64,000 nucleotides of DNA. Origin: Sva-07 sp942492715 (GTDB taxonomy: Bacteria > Actinomycetota > Acidimicrobiia > Acidimicrobiales > Ilumatobacteraceae). The stretch spans positions 434,001 through 498,000 of the forward strand of contig CALOFW010000017.1 of NCBI GenBank assembly GCA_942492715.1. Direction: 5' to 3'. The notes under the pieces were generated by a model. The model searched no databases and was not told the origin of the DNA. It was given only the letters and a program-made list of their open reading frames with translations. Numbering within the stretch: the stretch's first letter is position 1; the number at the start of each line of letters is the position of its first letter. Positions 18,170 to 25,989 of this stretch are shown here, piece by piece. Both the position numbers and the translations under genes were made by a program.

Positions 18170-18880
18170 TCAGGCGGCTTGTGGCGGGGCGAGGCCCTGG
18201 CGGCGCACGTGCATGCTCGAGGCGTTGACGCCGAGCGCGTACGTGATCATGTTCAACAGCTGCCGACGGTTGCCGACGCGGTGCGCCCGCCGCAACCACA
18301 GCGTGTCGTCGAGGTGCCGGTTGATGGACTCGGCGTCGTTGCGTCGCCGGTACAACACTTCGAGTCCGGATCGCCCGGCGGCATCTGTCGAACGTTCTCC
18401 GCCCGGTTGAACCAGCGCTTCGCATCTTCGACGTTCGCATGCAACCGCACCGTCACGACTCCCCCACCCAGATGCTCGGGGAGCCGGTAGTCGTTGCACC
18501 AACGGAACGTCCCGCGCTTGTCGGTGTTGCGGTGCGTGCGGACCCGATCGAGTGGCACGAACACCGGCTTGCCCAGCTCGGTCATTTCACCCAACCCGAT
18601 CCGCCCACCCTGCGAGATCAACCGCACCTGCTGCTCGCCATCCGGTGTCCGGACCGTCTTCGTCTCGACGTACACCGTCTTCTCCGCCCGCTTGCGATCC
18701 TCTGCCGGCCGCTTCCGAATGCGTGAGCGTTGTTCTCTGGACGGAATGCTGCAGGCTTCGGCCAGTTCTGTGGTCTTGGTGAGTCAGTCGACCCAGCCGA
18801 GTTCACGAACGATCTGGTCTGCGACCATGAAGATGCGGTCGGCTTCGAACCCGGCGAGGACCAAACCACCGAGGCGTGTA
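18170..18880 (-). pseudogene. Inactivated transposase-like gene (nonsense plus frameshift)
   Basis: The minus strand carries the C-terminal half of a protein that resembles actinobacterial DDE-type transposases (KRPAEDRKRAEKTVYVETKT, LPEHLGGGVVTVRLH, RRRNDAESINRHLDDTLWL). It is broken twice. A TGA near 18778 replaces a likely Trp codon (GWVD-stop-LTKTTELAEAC). One T is missing near 18363, so reading shifts frame just before the RRRNDAES block. No terminal inverted repeats or target duplication are visible and the 5' half is absent, so it is a relic. The family assignment rests on remembered text rather than a search. Confidence 0.7.
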
Positions 18881-19016
18881 ACGAATAGGGACCGCCTACT
18901 GAGAGATCCGACGGACTGTTCCGAACCGTGCCGAACTCGACGTCGGCATCCAGCCCGGGACGAGATCGGTCAGGCTTGCTAGGTTGCGGCGATCTCTACG
19001 TGTCGAAAGGACCCCA

Positions 19017-19391
19017 ATGAGCGCGATGGAGCCAGCCGAAGCGAGCAGACTGTTCGAGCGTTGTTTCGCTGACGGTGACCTGGAGGGCCTCATGGCCCTG
19101 TACGAGGACGACGCTGTCTTTCCCACCCCGCATGGCACCTCGACCGGGCACAACGAGATCCGTGCGACGCTCAAGGCATACCTCGATTCCGGCGCCAAGC
19201 TCGTGTTCGGTGAGTCGCTCGTCTTCCCTGCCGGGGACCTGGCGCTGATCCACACGCCGTGGACCATGCGGATGCCTGATGGGTCGAGCCCTGAGGGGGC
19301 AACCGCCGAGGTCGTCCGCCGTCAGCCTGACGGCAGCTGGAAATTCGTGATCGACAACCCGGATGGGACAGCACTGCTCCATCATGAGTGA
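19017..19391 (+). CDS. SnoaL-like / NTF2-fold protein
   Basis: 124-residue cone-shaped NTF2-like protein. The pattern RLFERCFADGDLEGLMALYEDDAVFPTPHGTSTGHNEIRATLKAYLDSG is the classic SnoaL/SgcJ-type N-terminus, followed by strands ending VVRRQPDGSWKFVIDNP. Such proteins are small isomerases, hydrolases or unassigned binding proteins. The ATG at 19017 has AAAGGA upstream; an earlier in-frame ATG at 18984 lacks a binding site. It stands alone in the accessory region. Confidence 0.85.
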   Translation: MSAMEPAEASRLFERCFADGDLEGLMALYEDDAVFPTPHGTSTGHNEIRATLKAYLDSGAKLVFGESLVFPAGDLALIHTPWTMRMPDGSSPEGATAEVVRRQPDGSWKFVIDNPDGTALLHHE

Positions 19392-19433
19392 CGGGAACCG
19401 GCACCGCACCCGGTGTCGCCCGCGTCGCTTCCG

Positions 19434-19961
19434 TCACCTCAGGCTGCGCTCCATGAACCGCCAGTTGTGATGCAGTTCGCTGGGAACTTCTGCGCCCTCA
19501 TAGATGGGCCGGTCTTGGAACCCCTCGGCCTCGTAGAGCCGGTGTGCCGACGCCATGAACGGGCCGGAGTCGAGCCGCATGCTCGCATACCCGTAGGACT
19601 CCGCGTCCGCGATCAGACGCCTCACGATGGTGGTTCCCAGCCCGCCGCCACGCTGGTCCGGCCGCACGAACACCCGCTTCATCTCCGATGCTCCATCGCT
19701 GGTGCGACGGACGCCGCCCATACCGACGACCCGCCCGTCGCGGTGAACGGTGTAGAACACGCCTTCGGGTGGCTCGGCCTCGCACAGCTTGTCCAGTGTG
19801 GCGACCACGTAGTCGGGGATCGGCTGTCCCAGGAGTGCTGGCAGGCTGATCCCGAAGTCGCGTTGGATGTTCGCATCCAGCCAGTCGAGGTACTCGACGT
19901 TGAGTTCCGTCAGCATCGCGTGATCGCGGTGGGCATCAGCGGACTCGAATGTGATCTCCAT
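19434..19961 (-). CDS. GNAT family N-acetyltransferase
   Basis: 175-residue acetyl-CoA-dependent acyltransferase. Motif A is visible at residues 94-117 (MKRVFVRPDQRGGGLGTTIVRRLI) with the pyrophosphate loop RGGGLG. Motif B follows in MRLDSGPFMASAHRLYEAEGF. The substrate, small molecule or protein, cannot be inferred. It is convergent with the SnoaL-like gene. Confidence 0.9.
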   Translation of the reverse strand: MEITFESADAHRDHAMLTELNVEYLDWLDANIQRDFGISLPALLGQPIPDYVVATLDKLCEAEPPEGVFYTVHRDGRVVGMGGVRRTSDGASEMKRVFVRPDQRGGGLGTTIVRRLIADAESYGYASMRLDSGPFMASAHRLYEAEGFQDRPIYEGAEVPSELHHNWRFMERSLR

Positions 19962-20217
19962 GCAACGCCCTCATGTCCGTCGTCGAGCATCGAAGCTTCG
20001 ACAAGACCGTCTGTGTGAATCACCCGTTGGCGAGCGGCAACTCGATGCCCTGAGCAGCAAGTGCCACCGTACCCGAGAGCGGATCCTGCGAACTGCCCAA
20101 GCCTCGATGGCTCGTCCGGTCGAACACCGTGTCACGCGGGGTCCAGCGTTGCCGGAACTACTCGGAGGCCGCTGAGCCCCGTTGTAGCATCTCGTGGGTC
20201 ACAGACACGGAGGGTCC

Positions 20218-20634
20218 ATGAAGGTGTTGCGCGTGTCATTCGTCGGGGTCCGTTCGGGGAGCTTTGCTCCAACCGTCGACATGTTCCGTGATGTGCTTGG
20301 CATGGACGTTGCGTTCGAGCATCCCGGGTGGGCCGGTTTCCATCTGCCCTCTGGCGACCGGGACCTGCTCGAGGTCTTCGGTTCAGGAGATGTCGATGAG
20401 CGAGTGGTGCCCGCTGAGTTCGAGCACGGTGTGCTTGTCGCGTTCGCGGTCGACGACGTGATCAGTGCCAGGGAGGAACTCGCGATGGCTGGAATCGAAC
20501 TCATCGGCGAAGTGGTGTGGGCGGCCGACGTCACGGGCGATCCGGCCGACCAAGGCTGGGGCTGGTGTTTCTTTCGAGCACCAGACAGCAACGTCTACGT
20601 ACTCCAGCAAGACGGTGGCAGTCGCGACGACTGA
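20218..20634 (+). CDS. VOC family (glyoxalase/bleomycin-resistance fold) protein
   Basis: 138-residue vicinal-oxygen-chelate protein. The fold is recognisable from VDMFRDVLGMDVAFEHPGWAGFHLPSGDRDLLEVFG, the second half LVAFAVDDVISAREELAMAGIELIGEVVW, and the terminal FFRAPDSNVYVLQQ. The ATG at 20218 is preceded by GGAGGG four bases upstream, which decides against the in-frame ATG at 20194. The activity may be a small metalloenzyme or binding protein. Confidence 0.87.
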   Translation: MKVLRVSFVGVRSGSFAPTVDMFRDVLGMDVAFEHPGWAGFHLPSGDRDLLEVFGSGDVDERVVPAEFEHGVLVAFAVDDVISAREELAMAGIELIGEVVWAADVTGDPADQGWGWCFFRAPDSNVYVLQQDGGSRDD

Positions 20635-20700
20635 TCAGCGCCAGGTCTTCAGCGACGCGAGGCAGCCACGGTTGCGCGCGCTCGGATTACCGTTCGATCC

Positions 20701-21102
20701 ATGACAAATGATGCGTTCCAGGACCTCGCCCGGCGGTACACGGCCGCATGGTGTTCGCACGATCCCACGTCGGTGGCGTCGTTCTTCGCCGAGAACGGTT
20801 CTCTGGCCGTCAATGGTCAGGAACCTGCGGTGGGTCGTTCGGCAATCGCCGATGTCGCACGGGGCTTCTACGAAGCGTTTCCGGACACGGTGGTCGTCAT
20901 GGACCTCGCTCGACTCGCTGGGGATCGCGCCGTGTACATGTGGACGTACGAAGGGACGAACACTGGGACTGGCGGAACTGGTCACGCCGTACGTTTCGAC
21001 GGGTGGGAACAGTGGACCCTCGACGACGACGGGTTCATCGCGGTCTCGGACGGTCGGTTCGACACGGTGGAGTACGAGCGGCAGTTGGCCCACGGGATCT
21101 GA
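20701..21102 (+). CDS. SnoaL-like ester cyclase-type NTF2-fold protein
   Basis: 133-residue NTF2-like protein. It opens with LARRYTAAWCSHDPTSVASFFAENGSLAVNGQEPAVGRSAIADVARGFYEAFPDTVVVMD, the usual SnoaL-like polyketide-cyclase family text. It is distinct from the NTF2-fold gene at 19017 and only distantly similar. It lies 66 bp after the VOC gene and 80 bp before an S33 hydrolase gene, so a loose operon is possible. No reaction can be assigned. Confidence 0.85.
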   Translation: MTNDAFQDLARRYTAAWCSHDPTSVASFFAENGSLAVNGQEPAVGRSAIADVARGFYEAFPDTVVVMDLARLAGDRAVYMWTYEGTNTGTGGTGHAVRFDGWEQWTLDDDGFIAVSDGRFDTVEYERQLAHGI

Positions 21103-21182
21103 ACGGGCGCCGACGGCACTCGAACAACGGTCTGGGGGCACGGGGGTTCTCGCTGACGCCGATGCGGGCGTAGCATCGCGGG

Positions 21183-22136
21183 ATGTCGTCGACCGAGGCG
21201 TACTTCGACACATCTGCATGGGAGTTGCCCGATGTGTTGTCAGGCGGGTCGCGCATGGTCCCGATCGCAACCCCAAGCGGAGAGTTCCGAGTGTGGACGA
21301 AGCGTGTCGGCACGAATGCCGATCTGAAGGTCCTGCTCCTCCACGGTGGGCCCGGAGCCTCCGACGAGCTGTTCGAGTGCTTCGACACGTGGTTCCCGCG
21401 CTCTGGTATCGAGTACTACTACTACGACCAACTCGGCTCGTACCGAAGTGATCAGCCCGACGATCCAACTCTGTGGAACCTCGACCGATTCGTGGACGAG
21501 GTGGAACAGGTCAGAGTTGCCCTCGGTCTCGATGCCAGCAACTTCGTGCTGCTCGGACAATCGTGGGGAGGTCTGCTCGCGCTCGAATACGCTCTCCACC
21601 ACGGGGCGAACCTCAAAGGCCTGGTCATCTCCAACATGATGTCCAGTGCTCAGCTGTACAACCAGTACGCCGAAGACGTCCTGATGCCGACCATGGACCA
21701 GGCCGCGTTGAGCGAGATCAAGCAGTTCGAGGCCGAGGGCGACACCGACAATCCGAGGTATGAGCAGCTTCTCATGGAGCACCACTACCTGCTACACGTC
21801 TGTCGTCTCCCCCTCGACGAATGGCCTGACCCGGTGCAACGAGCGCTCGCACACATCAACCCGTCGGTCTATGTTCCGATGCAGGGTCCGAGCGAACTCG
21901 GCCTCAGCGGCACCCTGCTGGACTGGGACCGATCGGGCGACCTCGGAAGCATCGATGTGCCGACCCTCACCATCGGCGCGACGCACGACACCATGGACCC
22001 ACACCACATGCGCTGGATGTCAGAGCAGCTCCCGCAAGGCAGCTACCTGCACTGCCCTGACGGCAGCCACCTGTCGCAGTACGACGATCCGCAGCACTAC
22101 TTCCCAGGCCTGATCGACTTCCTGCGCACCCTCTGA
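21183..22136 (+). CDS. Proline iminopeptidase-family alpha/beta hydrolase (S33)
   Basis: 317-residue alpha/beta hydrolase. The HGGPGASDE oxyanion motif (54-62) is typical of proline iminopeptidases. The nucleophile is Ser127 in GQSWGG, the acid is probably Asp269 (ATHDTMDP), and the base is His296 (PDGSHLS). The lid region between 155 and 245 is rich in acidic and aromatic residues. S33 enzymes release N-terminal proline or act as amide/ester hydrolases. The start ATG at 21183 fits the length of the family. Confidence 0.9.
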   Translation: MSSTEAYFDTSAWELPDVLSGGSRMVPIATPSGEFRVWTKRVGTNADLKVLLLHGGPGASDELFECFDTWFPRSGIEYYYYDQLGSYRSDQPDDPTLWNLDRFVDEVEQVRVALGLDASNFVLLGQSWGGLLALEYALHHGANLKGLVISNMMSSAQLYNQYAEDVLMPTMDQAALSEIKQFEAEGDTDNPRYEQLLMEHHYLLHVCRLPLDEWPDPVQRALAHINPSVYVPMQGPSELGLSGTLLDWDRSGDLGSIDVPTLTIGATHDTMDPHHMRWMSEQLPQGSYLHCPDGSHLSQYDDPQHYFPGLIDFLRTL

Positions 22137-22394
22137 CCTTCGAGCGGAAGAGCATCCCGCCGCCCACGCACGTCTCCGAGGTCTGGCCAGGTCGGGCGAT
22201 CACCTTCACGTGCCCAAGCCCCGTCCTCTGACGAGGCGTCGCACGATGTGGAGAAACGATTGGTGGACGCCTCACCTCCACAGGCATAGCCCACCCCAGC
22301 AGCGCACTCGGTAATCGCGTCGCCAACCCGCCTGTGGGTGGCGCACGTGTGCCCAGAGCGAATCGTCCACGGTGCAGCGATGTACCTTTGCGTC

Positions 22395-22859
22395 ATGAGC
22401 GCAGACGTGTCAGTCAGCCGCGACGTCGCGGCCTCCGCCGACGCTGTGTGGGAGATGGTGTCCGATCTTCCTCGCATGGCGGAGTGGTCACCGGAGAACG
22501 AGGGTGGCGCCTGGATCAAGGGCGCGACCAGACCCGCTCCCGGCGCCGCGTTTCGGGGCTCGAATCGACATGGTGGCAAGTCATGGAAGACCGTCGCGAA
22601 AGTCGTCGACGCAGAGCCGGGGCGCCGGTTCTCGTTCCGCGTGACGGCGATGGGCCTCCCTGTCGCCCTGTGGGCGTACGACATCACACCGACGGAGAGT
22701 GGATGCACGGTCACCGAGAGCTGGACCGATCTGCGACTGGGATTCTTCAAGCCGCTCGCCGCGAAGGCGACCGGCGTGTCCGACCGGGCCGCCCACAACG
22801 AGTCAACGATGGAGCAGACGCTCGCCAACCTCGCTGCCGCTGCGGAATCGTCCAGCTGA
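22395..22859 (+). CDS. SRPBCC family (START-like) protein
   Basis: 154-residue helix-grip protein. Evidence is the N-terminus VSVSRDVAASADAVWEMVSDLPRMAEWSPE, the middle GGKSWKTVAKVVDAEPGRRFSFRV and the closing TESWTDLR followed by a long C-terminal helix. Such proteins bind hydrophobic ligands or act as polyketide cyclase-like proteins. The ATG at 22395 begins the fold directly; the longer in-frame start at 22338 adds unrelated residues. Confidence 0.87.
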   Translation: MSADVSVSRDVAASADAVWEMVSDLPRMAEWSPENEGGAWIKGATRPAPGAAFRGSNRHGGKSWKTVAKVVDAEPGRRFSFRVTAMGLPVALWAYDITPTESGCTVTESWTDLRLGFFKPLAAKATGVSDRAAHNESTMEQTLANLAAAAESSS

Positions 22860-23684
22860 CCGCAGTCGCCGGCGTCCCGGACGGCGGTGCCACGATCGCA
22901 CGATGCACACGCAAAGCCCGCCCGTACCTGCTCGCCGCCATTGAACGTGGGTTGATCGACAGTCCGGACGGGTCGGTGAACTCGGTCTCTTGCATGAGGC
23001 TCACCCGAGGCGACGGCTGCCAGCGGATCGAGATGGGCGACCGCGGTGCGGTCCACGTCGACCATCTCGACCGGTGGCGAGGGTGGTCGAGATCGCCTCA
23101 ATCTGTGGTCACAATCCGTGCATCGGAGGCGACCAGAGTGTCAGGAACGCGATCCGTTGATCGTTCGCCGGATCCCGTCGAACACCGAACAGATCGACAC
23201 GCACAATCCCGAGCCCGACGACAGGCTGTCGCCACAGCACGATGCCTCTTTGTTGTCAAGTGCTGAGTTCGGCCTGGTTCGTGGCGCGTGGGGTGGTGCC
23301 TCTGGCGGGGCCGGAGGTGTGGTCGTAGGGTCGTGGTCGGGTCCGGGAGTGACTGATCCGAAGAGCCGGCCGTAGTCGCGTCCCGGACCGTGGTAGGGGA
23401 GGGCCGATCAGCTGCGGGCGTGGGCGGCGCCTGATTTGGGTTCGTCGAGCTCGCGCCTCTTTCGAGCCACACCCCGGATCAGAACACCGGCCGGCAGACA
23501 GATCGAAGCAAGGCCAACCCGAAGGCGACAGGCCCCTGGCAGAGTCACACCGACCGGCGCTCCGAACGCTACGACAACCGCCGCGACGCACACCCAGCAT
23601 CAATCAGGCCATTACGTGACGCGAGATGGCCCCGACCGGCAGGATCGTCGCCCGGTAATCCCGAACCCGATGCCGTTGCTCTCC
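22860..23684. other. Gene-poor stretch in accessory region
   Basis: About 825 bp holds no frame with a convincing family match or ribosome binding site. A minus-strand frame ending near 23150 contains YHGPGRDYGRLFGSVTPG, which looks like coding text but has no start or partner and may be the tail of a lost gene. A 61-codon minus-strand frame at 23408-23593 encodes two hydrophobic stretches without other support. The 12-mer TGTTGTCAAGTG at 23251-23262 recurs at 24375-24386. Confidence 0.4.
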
Positions 23685-23716
23685 TGCCAGAGCTGGCACG
23701 GTATCGGACTGATACC
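23685..23716 (+). promoter_or_regulatory. Two adjacent dyads upstream of the toxin-antitoxin operon
   Basis: TGCCAG-AG-CTGGCA (23685-23698) is immediately followed by GGTATC-n5-GATACC (23700-23716), ending 8 bp before the antitoxin ATG. Phd-type antitoxins autoregulate by binding short palindromes at the promoter, so these are good operator candidates. No strong Shine-Dalgarno sequence is visible in between. Confidence 0.55.
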
Positions 23717-23724
23717 ATGTCGCG

Positions 23725-23928
23725 ATGGCCATGACGCTGCGACTCACCGAAAGTGAGCAAGAAGGACTGAAAGCCCGCGCCGACGCCGAGGGAATCTCCA
23801 TGCAAGAGGCAGCACGGCGAGCCGTGCGCGAGTTCGTCGCCCGCAGCGATCACCGAGACCGAGTCGCACGCTCCGCTGATTTGATCATGGACACCCACAG
23901 CGACGCCTTACGTCGGCTCGGCGAGTGA
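23725..23928 (+). CDS. Antitoxin of Phd/Doc-like toxin-antitoxin pair
   Basis: 67-residue small DNA-binding protein. The N-terminal half (TLRLTESEQEGLKARADAEGISMQEAARRAVREFVAR) is a ribbon-helix-helix pattern. The C-terminal tail (DHRDRVARSADLIMDTHSDALRRLGE) should be the flexible part that neutralises the toxin. Its stop overlaps the toxin start by 4 bp (GTGA), the standard arrangement for these pairs. Two dyads upstream are candidate operators. Confidence 0.85.
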   Translation: MAMTLRLTESEQEGLKARADAEGISMQEAARRAVREFVARSDHRDRVARSADLIMDTHSDALRRLGE

Positions 23929-24308
23929 ACGAACCGGTCGAGTTCCTCGACCTCGATGACGTCGTCGGCTTCGCAATCGCACTGCTCGGTGATCCTGCGC
24001 CGATTCGCGACATCGGACTTCTCGGCTCCGCCGTAGCCCGCCCGCAGACGACTGCGTTCGGCGAGGACGCCTACCCGGACATCTGGACCAAAGCTGCCGC
24101 ACTGCTGCATTCGATCGTCAAGAACCATGCCCTCGTCGACGGCAACAAGCGCCTCGGATGGTTGGCCACCGCAGTCTTCCTCGAGATCAACGGCGTCGGG
24201 ATCTCACGCGCCAGCAACGACGACGTCTACGACCTCGTGATCGACGTCGCCGCCGGCCAGCCGACCGTCGACACGATCGCCAAACGGCTCCGCCAACTCG
24301 CCTCATAG
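23925..24308 (+). CDS. Doc-type Fic-domain toxin
   Basis: 127-residue death-on-curing family toxin. The Fic/Doc catalytic loop is HALVDGNKRLGW (His68, Asp72, Asn74, Lys75, Arg76), which fits HxFx(D/N)GNKR except that Leu replaces the usual Phe. Doc phosphorylates and inactivates EF-Tu, and the same role is expected here. The start is GTG at 23925, overlapping the antitoxin stop. The gene is full length. Confidence 0.88.
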   Translation: MNEPVEFLDLDDVVGFAIALLGDPAPIRDIGLLGSAVARPQTTAFGEDAYPDIWTKAAALLHSIVKNHALVDGNKRLGWLATAVFLEINGVGISRASNDDVYDLVIDVAAGQPTVDTIAKRLRQLAS

Positions 24309-24330
24309 CACCCGCACAAATTCACCTGTC

Positions 24331-24495
24331 TCACGCCGGGCTGGATGTGCGACTTCGGCCCTTCATGCCGGTGATGTTGTCAAGTGGGTGGTGTCCGATG
24401 CCGGCGATGCGTGCGCAGGCGGCGACGGCGCGCGAAACGCTGAACCGGTTGAGGACGCGACCGTCGTTGGAGATGAGTCGGCCGGGCCGAGAGCC
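24331..24495 (-). other. In-frame open extension after the malic enzyme stop
   Basis: After the TGA of the malic enzyme gene the same frame stays open for 54 more codons, with coding-like text (PGRLISNDGRVLNRFSVS, then ARIAGIGHHPLDNITGM) and a TGA at 24331. No start codon or ribosome binding site serves it. It may be the C-terminal relic of another gene truncated at the malic enzyme border. Readthrough is possible but unsupported. Confidence 0.25.
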
Positions 24496-25833
24496 TCATG
24501 ACGGTGGCGGTGGGATGACCCCCTCGTCGAACAGCAACTGGGTCGCACGTCGTGCCTCGCGGATCATGTGTCGAGCCTGCTCGGCCAGCACCTCGGGAGT
24601 CGTGTCGAAACGGGCAAGTCCCTGCCGTTGCGCTTCGACCGCTGTCGCAACGGCGATCTCCGGGACGACCTCCCATTCGGCCATCGTCGGGAGCAGACCG
24701 TGCTCGAGACCGCGGCGTCGCGCATAGCCGGCGAGCACCTCGGCTGCGGCCAGCGCCATCTCGTCGGTGATGCGGCGGGCGCGTACGTCGAGCACGCCGC
24801 GGAAGATGCCGGGGAAGCCGAGCGAGTTGTTGACCTGATTCGGGAAATCGGAGCGTCCGGTCGACACGACCCGCGCACCGGCCTCGGTGGCATCCCACGG
24901 CCAGATCTCCGGGGTCGGGTTGGCGCACGCGAAGACCACGGCGTCGTCCGCCATCGCCGACACCCACTCCGGCTCGATCGTGCCGGGGCCGGGGCTCGAG
25001 AACGCCAGGCAGACGTCGGCGCCGCGGAGCGCGTCGGCGACGTCGCCGGTCTGCCGGTCGGCGTTGCTCTCCAGACACACCTTCCACTTGTCGGGGAAAC
25101 GGTCCTGCTGCAGCTCGATGTCGCTGCGCCCCGGATGCAGGATGCCGCCGCGGTCGCAGGCAACGATCCGGCCGGGGTCGACGCCGGCCGACGGCAGCAG
25201 CCGGTACACCGCCATGTTGGCGGCACCGATTCCGACGAGCGCGATCCTGACCTCGTGGATCGACTTCTGGACGATCTCCAGCGCGTTGCGCAGCGCCGCC
25301 ACGACGACGGTGGCCGTCCCCTGCTGATCGTCGTGCCAGACCGGGATCGACAAGCTGTCGCGGAGCCGGTCGAGCACCTCGAAGCACGTCGGTTGCGAGA
25401 TGTCCTCGAGGTTGATCCCGCCGAAGGACGGTTGCAGCGCCTCGACGACGGCGACGAGTTCGTCCGCCGACGACGTGTCGACGCAGATCGGTACGGCGTC
25501 GACCCCACCCAGGTACTTGAAGAGCAGGGCCTTGCCCTCCATCACGGGAAGGCCCGCCTCGGGCCCGATGTCGCCGAGGCCGAGCACCCGTGAGCCGTCC
25601 GACACGATCGCGACCGTGTTGGCCCGGTTGGTGTGCGACCACACCGCCTCTGGGTCAGCGGCGATCGCTCGACTCGCCGCAGCGACGCCGGGCGTGTACC
25701 AGATGGCGAAGTCATCCAGACCGCGCACCGGGCACTTCGGCATCATCTGCACCTTGCCCCGATAGTGAGGGTGGAGGCGCAGCGCCTCGTCGGCCGGACC
25801 CTCGGTGCTCCGCTGGATCTGCGTCGACTCCAT
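24496..25833 (-). CDS. NAD(P)-dependent malic enzyme
   Basis: 445-residue oxidative decarboxylase converting malate to pyruvate and CO2. Characteristic segments are FAIWYTPGVAAASRAI (catalytic Tyr), LPVMEGKALLFKYLGGVDAVPICVDT (catalytic Lys), SIPVWHDDQQGTATVVVAALRNAL (metal ligands) and the nucleotide motif LVGIGAANMAVYRLL. The ATG at 25833 gives the normal length for the short bacterial form; the frame upstream to 25950 is not family-like. There is no phosphotransacetylase-like C-terminal domain. Cofactor preference is not certain. Confidence 0.93.
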   Translation of the reverse strand: MESTQIQRSTEGPADEALRLHPHYRGKVQMMPKCPVRGLDDFAIWYTPGVAAASRAIAADPEAVWSHTNRANTVAIVSDGSRVLGLGDIGPEAGLPVMEGKALLFKYLGGVDAVPICVDTSSADELVAVVEALQPSFGGINLEDISQPTCFEVLDRLRDSLSIPVWHDDQQGTATVVVAALRNALEIVQKSIHEVRIALVGIGAANMAVYRLLPSAGVDPGRIVACDRGGILHPGRSDIELQQDRFPDKWKVCLESNADRQTGDVADALRGADVCLAFSSPGPGTIEPEWVSAMADDAVVFACANPTPEIWPWDATEAGARVVSTGRSDFPNQVNNSLGFPGIFRGVLDVRARRITDEMALAAAEVLAGYARRRGLEHGLLPTMAEWEVVPEIAVATAVEAQRQGLARFDTTPEVLAEQARHMIREARRATQLLFDEGVIPPPPS

Positions 25834-25989
25834 GACTTCGGCGTAACAGTCGACGTCGCCGCGTTGCCAGAGGCGAACGTCAGGACGCGAACGATGTCCG
25901 CCTACGGCTCCGACCGTGCCGACGCCCGAGCGTGCGAAGGCGGGCAGCACAACGGGGACCGGTTCTGCTCCTGATCGGCCACCACCGGA

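Noticed and set aside
22097..23101. 334-codon minus-strand frame over the SRPBCC gene
   Set aside because: It runs opposite a recognisable START-like protein and has no family text or binding site.
17919..24386. tRNA-integrated island with attachment sites
   Set aside because: No repeat of the tRNA 3' end is seen at the right border, no integrase gene is found, and the tRNA 3' end faces the other side.
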